Source of the DNA: Oscillospiraceae bacterium
GTDB lineage: Bacteria; Bacillota_A; Clostridia; Oscillospirales; Ruminococcaceae
Assembly (NCBI GenBank): GCA_018109965.1
Contig: JAGBFE010000267.1
Coordinates: forward strand, 1 to 5,768
DNA length: 5,768 nt
Reading direction: 5' to 3'
Shown: in pieces, positions 1-5,340 of the stretch
How positions within the stretch are numbered: position 1 is the stretch's first letter
How the letters are laid out: each line of letters opens with the position of its first letter
Notes under the pieces: model-generated
Database searches by the model: none
What the model was told of the DNA's origin: nothing
The model's input: only the letters and a program-made list of their open reading frames with translations
Translations under genes and position numbers: made by a program

Positions 1-1521
1 ATTTTCAGGGTTAAATTGATTTGGGTCAAATTTTTCACCATCAGGCATTTCAAAGCCTTCGGGCTTTTCGCCAATATTATTAGGGTCAAAATTATCCATA
101 TGAACTTTGCCACCGCCAAAGCCGGCCATTCCACCGGGACGCATCATAACATCTGTACCGCTGTATGCCTGTTGACGGGCATCTTCAAAGCCTGTAACAG
201 TAAAAATATCATAGATACCGGCGTTTTCACTGCCGTTTACAGTACCGCCGATATACACATTGTAGCTGTCACCGGTTGCAAATTCAGGGCAGGATATAAT
301 TGCCCCCATAAAGCGTCGGGTGTTGCTGCCAACAACCTCATCTTCTGACGGGTCATAGGCAAACACAACATTTCCGTCTTCTTTTGTAACGATAATTGCA
401 CAGTCACTTTCGTTATAACCTGCAAACTGCAGATTCATTGTAACCTGTTCGGAATCACTTTCGGCCCAGTCCATGGTACTGCCCAAAGCAACAACTGTCC
501 CACCGTTGATAAATGAGCCCATATCACTGTCCAGACCTGCATCTGCAGCAGGGTTTGCACTTGCAATTACAGTGCCGCCATTGATAACCAGCCAGCCGTT
601 TGAGTCAATACCATCGCCCTCTTCACCGAGACCTGCAATTATATGCACATTGCCTCCATTGATGGTTGTTACCGATACACCGTCTTCGTTGGTGTTTATA
701 CCATCATTGTCAGAAAAAATATTGATGTTGCCACCATTGACTGTAAGATGAAGTTCACTGTCCAGACCTTCGTTTGAGGCATTGATATTAAGCACACCGG
801 TGTTTTCGCTTTCGCCGTTTATATTCATGGACATATAGGAATAAAAGGCGCCGTCCTGCTTCCACAGCTTCTTTTCTTCATCATTGTCTTTAAATATTTT
901 TGCAACGTATGCGCCGTAAATGTTATTTATGCTGCCATCGGCAATAATGACATTTGCACCTGCTTTTGTTGTGTCAACGGAACTTTGAGCAGTTTCAGTG
1001 TCCCATTCATTGTCGCATTCATAAACATTGAGAAACAAAACAGCGGGAGCAACCTCACAGCTGATATCCGCATTATCCATTACAAGTGTGACAACAGCAT
1101 CTGTATCTTCTTTTGCATTTTCACCAAGGTCAACACGTATCTGTCCCTGGCTGAGACTTCCGCTCAGACGATAAATTCCCGGTTTTGTAATATTCACAAC
1201 TGTTGTTGCATTGGCTTTTTCGGCAGAGTGCCTGTCTTTGTCTTCGCCTTCACCATAGGGATTTCCGCTCTCATAAAAGTCTTTGTCTTCATAATAGATA
1301 ACATCATTGGAAAGATATACAGCTTTTGAGCTGTCAGTTCCGACCTTCTTGCCGTCTGCCGTTATGGTCTTGTCAGACAAAGTTATTTTTATTTCTCCGT
1401 CATAGCTTGTTTTACTACCGTCTGAATCGGCAGAAATTTCACTGCTGCAGGCAGTAAAACTCATTACGGCAAAACAGGCGGCAATGAATAATGAAAAAAT
1501 TTTTTTATTGAACTTATTCAT
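1..1521 (-). CDS. Carbohydrate-binding beta-helix lipoprotein, Cthe_2159/DUF4353-like (3' end outside window)
   Basis: The frame is open from ATG at 1521 to the window edge, giving 507 codons with no stop, so the C-terminus is missing. The start has an AAAGGA ribosome binding site at 1530-1535, 8 nt upstream. The N-terminus is a signal peptide: MNKFNKK, a hydrophobic stretch, then FTAC with Cys25. This is a near-lipobox (Phe instead of Leu at -3), so a lipoprotein is likely. Residues about 112-165 (PGIYRLSGSLSQGQIRV onward) match the opening of the Cthe_2159/DUF4353 carbohydrate-binding family. Residues 245-347 form a ladder of NGG turns at 262, 288, 314 and 339, alternating with acidic G-[IL]-[DN]-[ST] loops, as expected for a right-handed beta-helix with metal-binding loops. 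From about residue 460 the sequence turns rich in Gly, Pro, Asn and Asp, also typical of the family. Known relatives bind cellulose or pectin-like polymers; the ligand here is unknown. Family assignment is fairly sure, function moderately so. Confidence 0.85.
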   Translation of the reverse strand, partial: MNKFNKKIFSLFIAACFAVMSFTACSSEISADSDGSKTSYDGEIKITLSDKTITADGKKVGTDSSKAVYLSNDVIYYEDKDFYESGNPYGEGEDKDRHSAEKANATTVVNITKPGIYRLSGSLSQGQIRVDLGENAKEDTDAVVTLVMDNADISCEVAPAVLFLNVYECDNEWDTETAQSSVDTTKAGANVIIADGSINNIYGAYVAKIFKDNDEEKKLWKQDGAFYSYMSMNINGESENTGVLNINASNEGLDSELHLTVNGGNINIFSDNDGINTNEDGVSVTTINGGNVHIIAGLGEEGDGIDSNGWLVINGGTVIASANPAADAGLDSDMGSFINGGTVVALGSTMDWAESDSEQVTMNLQFAGYNESDCAIIVTKEDGNVVFAYDPSEDEVVGSNTRRFMGAIISCPEFATGDSYNVYIGGTVNGSENAGIYDIFTVTGFEDARQQAYSGTDVMMRPGGMAGFGGGKVHMDNFDPNNIGEKPEGFEMPDGEKFDPNQFNPEN

Positions 1522-1604
1522 ATCAGTGTTCCTTTCAGTTTATGAATAAATTATGGTTCTTTTTTGTGAGGAAAATGTGGATAATATGTATTTGTTTTGT
1601 GATT

Positions 1605-1633
1605 TATATAATATAAGTTGTAATATTTTAAAA
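1605..1633 (-). promoter_or_regulatory. Weak candidate promoter for the carbohydrate-binding lipoprotein gene
   Basis: Reading the minus strand, TTTTAA (1633-1628) and TATATA (1610-1605) are 17 nt apart. The site lies between the upstream terminator and the gene start, where a promoter is needed if the terminator works. Both boxes match the sigma-A consensus poorly and the region is very AT-rich, so this is a guess at position only. Confidence 0.22.
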
Positions 1634-1670
1634 CATAAATAAATCCCTCCGCCAAAGCAGAGGGATTTAT
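1630..1670 (-). terminator. Intrinsic terminator after the DUF1508 gene
   Basis: Positions 1639-1649 and 1660-1670 are perfect 11-bp inverted arms (ATAAATCCCTC and its complement). On the minus strand the inner bases TGC and GCG extend the stem to 14 bp with one G-T wobble, leaving a TTTG loop. A T-rich tail follows (TTATGTTTT, 1638-1630). It begins 9 bp past the stop codon at 1680-1682, and separates the DUF1508 gene from the lipoprotein gene downstream. Confidence 0.85.
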
Positions 1671-1679
1671 CCGATGAAT

Positions 1680-2051
1680 TTATTCAGCTTCTTCAACTGT
1701 TGCGTCAGCAGCGTTTTTAATTACGCTTTCAACACCGTTTTTGCAGCCTGCTTTTGTTGTATAACCTTCACTTGCAAGGATAGGCTCGCCATTAGTTGCT
1801 TTAAGACGAAAACGGAATTCGCCTGCTTTGTCTTCGTAGATTTCAAATTTTGGATGTTTGCAAACTTCAAAGTTTTCTACTGTCTGGTCTTCAACGTTTG
1901 CATTTGCAGCGTTTTTGATAACGCTTTCAACACCGTTTTTGCAGGCAGCCAAAGTTGTGTAAACTTCACTTGTGCCTATTGTTTCGCCGTTGCCTGCTTT
2001 AAGGTGAAAATTGTAGCCTGTAGCTGTCTGTTTGATAACGAATTTACCCAT
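1680..2051 (-). CDS. DUF1508 / YegP-like two-domain protein, 123 aa
   Basis: This small, probably cytosolic protein is made of two tandem DUF1508 modules, as in E. coli YegP, which has a similar length. Module 1 covers about residues 1-50 and module 2 about 67-116. Each shows the family pattern: a K-F-x-I strand, an aromatic-x-F-x-LKA-x-NGE-x-I strand, SE-x-YTT, then CKNGVESVIKNAA (37-49 and 103-115). ATG at 2051 is preceded by GGAGG (2060-2064) with an 8-nt spacer. No signal peptide or membrane segment is visible. The molecular role of the family is not established; stress-related roles have been suggested for homologues. The gene lies divergently from the MBG/YDG gene and ends at its own terminator, so it is probably a single-gene transcript. 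Oddity: the DNA encoding the two CKNGVESV motifs is almost identical (39 nt, two mismatches) although the rest of the modules differs clearly. Confidence 0.93.
   Translation of the reverse strand: MGKFVIKQTATGYNFHLKAGNGETIGTSEVYTTLAACKNGVESVIKNAANANVEDQTVENFEVCKHPKFEIYEDKAGEFRFRLKATNGEPILASEGYTTKAGCKNGVESVIKNAADATVEEAE
1708..1944. repeat. Pair of 39-bp near-identical direct repeats inside the DUF1508 gene
   Basis: Positions 1708-1746 and 1906-1944 are direct repeats 198 bp (66 codons) apart, differing at two positions (1719/1917 and 1722/1920). They encode the equivalent end of both DUF1508 modules. The codons agree even at silent positions, while flanking module sequence has diverged. Confidence 0.9.
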
Positions 2052-2123
2052 ATAGTTTTCCTCCGAAGAATATAAATTTGCATTGGTTCATATTCACAAT
2101 AATATGTAAATATTTCTAAAAAT

Positions 2124-2153
2124 ATTTTACAACATTTTTTGTTGCTTTGTAAA
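2124..2153 (-). promoter_or_regulatory. Candidate sigma-A promoter for the DUF1508 gene
   Basis: On the minus strand, TTTACA (2153-2148) and TAAAAT (2129-2124) are 18 nt apart. Each box differs from consensus at one position. This would give a leader of roughly 65 nt before the ATG. An imperfect inverted repeat, GTAAATATTT (2106-2115) against AAATATTTTAC (ending at 2130), overlaps the -10 box. The AT-rich background weakens the call. Confidence 0.45.
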
Positions 2154-2247
2154 TAGATTAAGCAAAAGCATTTATTGTTCAATCATACAAAAACCGATGC
2201 GTTTTTTTTGATGTTTTCACATTTTTTATAAAATTAAGCATATGTAC

Positions 2248-2275
2248 TTGAGTTTTCACAAATTCTTAATATAAT
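2248..2275 (+). promoter_or_regulatory. Candidate sigma-A promoter for the MBG/YDG gene
   Basis: TTGAGT (2248-2253) and a perfect TATAAT (2270-2275) are 16 nt apart. Transcription would start near 2282 and give a leader of about 140 nt. A second TATAAT at 2353-2358 has no acceptable -35 box upstream, so the first is preferred. One copy of the direct repeat GTTTTCACA (2252-2260) lies in the spacer. Confidence 0.42.
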
Positions 2276-2293
2276 TTATGTAAAATACATTTG

Positions 2294-2308
2294 AAACTAA
2301 ATTAGTTT
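2294..2308. promoter_or_regulatory. 15-bp palindrome, possible operator
   Basis: AAACTAA, one central A, then TTAGTTT form a perfect 7-bp inverted repeat. It begins about 12 bp after the predicted transcription start of the MBG/YDG gene, where a repressor could block elongation or initiation. No regulator gene is in the window to pair it with, and the site is AT-rich. Confidence 0.3.
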
Positions 2309-2391
2309 ACAATTGTTAACATATTATTAGCAGTGTGATAACAAATAACAAATATAATATTAAAAAAGAAAAGGAAGAAGGTTATAGTTGA

Positions 2392-2416
2392 TTTACTTTT
2401 AAAAAGTAAAAGGAGG
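2392..2416 (+). promoter_or_regulatory. Palindrome directly against the ribosome binding site of the MBG/YDG gene
   Basis: TTTACTTTT (2392-2400) and AAAAGTAAA (2402-2410) are 9-bp inverted arms around one A. AGGAGG (2411-2416) follows without a gap, and ATG comes 8 nt later at 2425. Because the arms touch, a real hairpin would lose inner pairs and be weak. It may simply keep the ribosome site accessible, or modulate it. Confidence 0.4.
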
Positions 2417-2424
2417 AACGCTAA

Positions 2425-3723
2425 ATGAAAAAATTGTTCAGCAAAAAATTTATCAGTATGCTTGTATGTATTGCACTTGCTGTATGTGTGCTTCCTATGG
2501 CAGCTTTTGCAGAAAATACAAAAACAGATTCCAAAACCACTGCTTCGCAAAGTCAGCAGACCAACAGTGACAAAACAGACAAAAAAGATGATAAAAAGAT
2601 TGAAAAAATCGAAATGTCTCTTGGCGATGCATATAAAAAGGTATATGATGGCAAGGAGGTTTCCAAGTCGGATGTATATTCTCTGGTAAGCTCAAAATCC
2701 GGTGGGGTTACTGTTTTTACATACAAATGGTATAACGCAAATGGGGATGCAATAGATTATAATCCTGTGAATGCGGGCACTTATAAGCTTAAAATTCAGG
2801 TTTCAGAAAAAGACCCGTCATATAAAGGCAGTGCTACAGTTTCATACATAATTGAACAGCGTCCTTTGGAATGGGATGTATCAGGACTTAAAATATCCAA
2901 GCCATACGACGGAACAACAGAAGCGGCCAAAATTAAAGGATATCTCAACATCAAAGGTGTAATAGAAGGTGATGATGTCGCTTTGGCTTATGACAGCATC
3001 ACAGCAGCGGATTTTTCAACTGCAGATGTGCAAAAAGTTTCTGTACCTATAATTGTTGAAAATGCAGGCCTTACAGGCACAAGCAGAGACAACTACAGCC
3101 TTCCTAAGGTGTCACCTGCAGCAGAAGCTGCAATCATCAAGGCTTATATTACCGAAATCACAATACCTGATGATGCCAACAAGTATCGGGTTGTTGTCCA
3201 GGAAGCTGTAAATGTAAATGAAGCTCTTGCTGCAGCAGCAATGGATTCTGAAGATGCAATAAAAACCGCATTGCGTGAAAAAGTTGCAGAAGCTTTTGCA
3301 GATAAAGAAGAATTCAGCGTTTCTTATTATACACCTGTACTTCAGGTGTTTAAGAATGACGAGTGGGTTGATGTGCCTGCGGAAGATATGCCACAGGAAA
3401 ATATTACAGTGACTTTGCAGTATCCGGAAGGAACAGAAGATAAAACTCACGAGTTTGTTATCTACAAACTGAAAACTTCCGGTGATGATGCCGGCACAAT
3501 TGAAGTATGGGCACATACAGAACAGGTTGAAGGCATTGAAATCAATCTTTCCCAGGGCGAAACACTTGCAGTTGGTTATACACCTGATCAACAGATCAAT
3601 ATAACAATGATAATCATAATCGGTGCAATTGCTGTTATGGTTATAGCAGGAGCAGTGTTCCTTAAGCTTCACAAAACAGACAGAGAAGAAGCTGATGAAG
3701 AGTCAGAACCACCTGTACAGTAA
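2425..3723 (+). CDS. Secreted, membrane-anchored MBG/YDG-domain surface protein, 432 aa
   Basis: The start is set by AGGAGG 8 nt upstream. Residues 1-29 are a classical signal peptide (MKKLFSKKF, hydrophobic core, cleavage after AFA). Residues 30-60 are a Ser/Thr/Lys/Asp-rich linker. Residues about 65-143 resemble an MBG-like beta domain (VYDGKEVSKSDVY; NAGTYKLKIQV). Residues about 150-240 match a YDG domain (KPYDGTTEA at 159-167; GDDV; LTG; NYSLP). Residues about 241-388 resemble the extracellular module containing ITVTLQYPEGT (327-337) and a closing LAVGYTP, seen near the C-terminus of many clostridial wall proteins. Residues 394-414 are a transmembrane helix, followed by KLHK and a short acidic tail. 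There is no LPXTG motif, so it should be a membrane-anchored type I protein facing outwards. A scaffold or adhesin-like role is inference; no catalytic motif is visible. The downstream hydrolase may be co-transcribed. Confidence 0.85.
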   Translation: MKKLFSKKFISMLVCIALAVCVLPMAAFAENTKTDSKTTASQSQQTNSDKTDKKDDKKIEKIEMSLGDAYKKVYDGKEVSKSDVYSLVSSKSGGVTVFTYKWYNANGDAIDYNPVNAGTYKLKIQVSEKDPSYKGSATVSYIIEQRPLEWDVSGLKISKPYDGTTEAAKIKGYLNIKGVIEGDDVALAYDSITAADFSTADVQKVSVPIIVENAGLTGTSRDNYSLPKVSPAAEAAIIKAYITEITIPDDANKYRVVVQEAVNVNEALAAAAMDSEDAIKTALREKVAEAFADKEEFSVSYYTPVLQVFKNDEWVDVPAEDMPQENITVTLQYPEGTEDKTHEFVIYKLKTSGDDAGTIEVWAHTEQVEGIEINLSQGETLAVGYTPDQQINITMIIIIGAIAVMVIAGAVFLKLHKTDREEADEESEPPVQ

Positions 3724-3737
3724 TCATATAAAAACAT

Positions 3738-3762
3738 AAAAGAGGGCATCAAGCCCTCTTTT
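3738..3762 (+). terminator. Short terminator-like hairpin between the MBG/YDG and hydrolase genes
   Basis: Arms AAAAGAGGGC (3738-3747) and GCCCTCTTTT (3753-3762) form a perfect 10-bp stem around ATCAA. It lies 14 bp after the stop codon. The only T-run is the four T of the stem itself, then GG, so termination may be incomplete. Only 20 bp separate it from the hydrolase start. Confidence 0.7.
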
Positions 3763-3782
3763 GGTATTGCAAAGGATATATT

Positions 3783-4511
3783 ATGAAAAAACATCTGAAA
3801 AAAATAACAGCAGCAATAGTGCTGGTTTTGGTTGTATCTGTGGCTGCAATAGGCATCTACGCAGCGGACTATTATCACGCTGATGAAACTGCGGCAGCTG
3901 CTTTGCACAGCAACGAAATCGTGACAGTACAGTATATATCAGATAATATTGTTGCATTTTGTCCTGCAGAAGCACAAAAAGGGATAATTTTTTATCCGGG
4001 CGGAAAAGTAGAGTATACCGCTTATGCACCCTTGCTGCAGGCTTTGGCAGAACAAAACATAGTTTCAGTAGTGGTAAAAATGCCGCTTAATCTTGCAGTT
4101 ATGGATGTCAATGCAGCGGACGGTATCAAAGATAATTATCCGCAGATTGAAGATTGGTATATGGCAGGGCATTCTCTTGGCGGGTCAATGGCAGCAAGCT
4201 ATATTTCACAGCATACCGAAGAATATGAAGGCCTTATTCTTTTGGCATCATATTCCACGACAGACTTATCTGATGCTGATATTGACGTTATATCCATATA
4301 TGGCTCAAACGATGAGGTGCTTAATATGGAAAGCTATAAAGAGAACTATTCAAACCTGCCGCAGGACACAACAGAGATTATCATTGAAAATGGATGTCAT
4401 GCATATTTTGGCAGCTATGGTGAACAGGCGGGAGACGGCACAGCACAGATTACTCCGCAGCAGCAATGGGAGGCTACCGTTGAGCATATTGTTCAGTGGA
4501 TAAACAATTAA
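3783..4511 (+). CDS. Membrane-anchored alpha/beta hydrolase, 242 aa
   Basis: This is an alpha/beta hydrolase of the 'hydrolase_5' type. The likely triad is Ser131 in the nucleophile elbow GHSLGG (129-134), Asp177 in YGSNDEVL, and His206 in ENGCHAYFGSYGEQ. FYPGGKVEYTAY (70-81) fits the strand and oxyanion region typical of the family, and VVVKMPLNLAV (96-106) is also characteristic. Residues 1-8 are basic, and about 9-28 form one hydrophobic segment that could be a signal anchor or a poorly cleaved signal peptide, so the enzyme should act outside the membrane. ATG at 3783 has AAAGGA at 3771-3776, 6 nt upstream. The usual Asn before the catalytic His in relatives (from memory) is Cys here. The substrate is unknown; esters are likely by family. 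It sits 59 bp after the MBG/YDG gene and probably depends on read-through through the hairpin. It converges with the PII-like gene. Confidence 0.88.
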   Translation: MKKHLKKITAAIVLVLVVSVAAIGIYAADYYHADETAAAALHSNEIVTVQYISDNIVAFCPAEAQKGIIFYPGGKVEYTAYAPLLQALAEQNIVSVVVKMPLNLAVMDVNAADGIKDNYPQIEDWYMAGHSLGGSMAASYISQHTEEYEGLILLASYSTTDLSDADIDVISIYGSNDEVLNMESYKENYSNLPQDTTEIIIENGCHAYFGSYGEQAGDGTAQITPQQQWEATVEHIVQWINN

Positions 4512-4557
4512 CATTATATAAAACGCGTTTTGTTTCAAATTGTTAAAACAGAATAAA

Positions 4558-4600
4558 AACAGCCTGTAAAGCTTGGACTTTACAGGCTGTTAGTTTTTTT
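4558..4600. terminator. Bidirectional intrinsic terminator between convergent genes
   Basis: Arms AACAGCCTGTAAAG (4558-4571) and its exact complement (4578-4591) form a 14-bp stem with a CTTGGA loop. On the plus strand a run of seven T follows (4594-4600), a textbook terminator for the hydrolase transcript. On the minus strand the tail reads TTTTTATTC, so it can also end the DUF1538/PII operon. The stem starts only 7 bp beyond the stop codon of the PII-like gene, and the plus-strand T-run includes two bases of that stop codon. Confidence 0.9.
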
Positions 4601-5324
4601 AATCAAGGTCGTAATCATCATCCAGGTCCATATTGCCAAGACCGATAACATTGTCAACAGGCAATGATATAACAAGACCATTTGCATCACTGGTTATGCC
4701 GCATTTTTCGCTGATTTCCGTCATTATTTTTTTCTTGCCTTCGTTGGTGGCGATAATCAAAAGGATTTCTTTTTCATCAAGAACATTCAGCCCCCAAAAG
4801 CTTGCAGCTTCTTCTGTACCGATGCGTCTGCTGTTGATGATTGTACCGCCGCGGGCACCTGCAGCGCGTGCCACATCCATAACTTCGCCGCTGTAGCCGC
4901 GGTTGATAATTGCAGCAATCAAAGAATATTTATTGTCAGTCAAGTTGATGTCATCCTTTCTCATGTTGGAGTTGCTTTTTTCATGCAGCTGATGCAGCAT
5001 ACGCAGTATCGAACCGCTTGCACCGGAAATAGGTATTGTAAAAGCAATGCCGGTGTTTTGTCTGCCAAGGCGCAGTTCTCTGCGCAGTTTAAGCAGCATT
5101 ATATCGGCAAAATGTTTTGGCAATGTACTGATAAGTATACTTTTGTCACTGCTGCCAAGTCCCAGCATATCCATAATTTCGCTGGAAGCAGTGCCTTCAC
5201 CATTCAGTTTGTACTGAACAGGAATTGCACCCTGGTGGAAAAGCTTTGCCGCTTTATTGGCAGGCTTTGGAGCGCAAATAAGTACCAATAAACGCATGGA
5301 AAAATTGTTTTTGTTCTGTTCCAT
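4599..5324 (-). CDS. Tandem PII-like (GlnB-fold) signalling protein, 241 aa
   Basis: This cytosolic protein has two PII-like domains in one chain. Domain 1, about residues 10-105, runs from MRLLVLICAP through GEGTASSEIMDMLGLGSSDK (43-61) to GIAFTIPISG (92-101). Domain 2, about 132-228, has the clearer PII signature: INRGYSGEVMDVARAAGARGGTI, then a T-loop-like stretch (RRIGTEEAASFWGLNVLDEKE), LLIIATNEGKKKIM, and GLVISLPVDNVIGL. A classical PII is about 112 aa and trimeric, so this is a double-length chain. The last nine residues contain six Asp. The start at 5324 is preferred over Met10 because AGGAGG (5335-5340) lies 10 nt upstream. The ATG overlaps the stop codon of the DUF1538 gene (TAATG). 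PII proteins bind nucleotides or other small ligands and control transporters or enzymes. By context this one should control or sense for the DUF1538 membrane protein. Ligand and mechanism are unknown. Confidence 0.85.
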   Translation of the reverse strand: MEQNKNNFSMRLLVLICAPKPANKAAKLFHQGAIPVQYKLNGEGTASSEIMDMLGLGSSDKSILISTLPKHFADIMLLKLRRELRLGRQNTGIAFTIPISGASGSILRMLHQLHEKSNSNMRKDDINLTDNKYSLIAAIINRGYSGEVMDVARAAGARGGTIINSRRIGTEEAASFWGLNVLDEKEILLIIATNEGKKKIMTEISEKCGITSDANGLVISLPVDNVIGLGNMDLDDDYDLD

Positions 5325-5340
5325 TACTTGCCAACCTCCT
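5322..5340 (-). promoter_or_regulatory. Internal ribosome binding site and TAATG overlap coupling DUF1538 to the PII-like gene
   Basis: On the minus strand, AGGAGG (5340-5335) lies inside the last codons of the DUF1538 gene, and its TAA (5326-5324) shares one base with the ATG (5324-5322) of the PII-like gene. This arrangement supports one transcript and translational coupling, so the two proteins are probably made in a linked ratio. Confidence 0.8.

Larger units (their letters stand above)
2052..2424. other. Divergent 373-bp AT-rich intergenic region
   Basis: This spacer lies between the DUF1508 gene (minus) and the MBG/YDG gene (plus). It is strongly AT-rich and has no convincing coding frame: the one overlapping it on the minus strand (1976-2182) starts inside the spacer and runs out of frame into the DUF1508 gene. 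It holds a candidate promoter in each direction, a palindrome at 2294-2308, a second at 2392-2410, and a direct repeat GTTTTCACA at 2213-2221 and 2252-2260. I recognise no riboswitch or structured RNA family in it. Confidence 0.8.

Noticed and set aside
16..1329. Several plus-strand frames over the left arm
   Set aside because: The minus strand has one uninterrupted 507-codon frame with a signal peptide and family motifs, which explains the region.
1674..2075. 133-aa plus-strand frame with repeated FNTVFA motifs
   Set aside because: It is the antisense of the DUF1508 gene; its internal repeats mirror the real gene's two modules. No ribosome site was found.
2189..2210. Hairpin-like AAAAAC / GTTTTT with a T-run
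   Set aside because: The stem is only 6 bp and nearly all A-T, in an AT-rich spacer; no transcript is expected to end here.
2213..2260. Direct repeat GTTTTCACA, two copies 39 bp apart
   Set aside because: Nine bases in an AT-rich spacer of this size can recur by chance; kept only as a note in the intergenic entry.
2331..2352. lac-operator-like GTGTGATAACAAATA
   Set aside because: Resemblance covers only part of the operator and lacks dyad symmetry; no LacI-type gene is in the window.
3112..3672. 186-aa open frame on the minus strand
   Set aside because: It lies wholly antisense to the MBG/YDG gene, is rich in Cys, Phe and Ile in the way reverse-complement frames are, and matches no family I know.
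4093..4503. 136-aa plus-strand frame inside the hydrolase gene
   Set aside because: It is an out-of-frame shadow. The hydrolase frame carries a complete catalytic triad.
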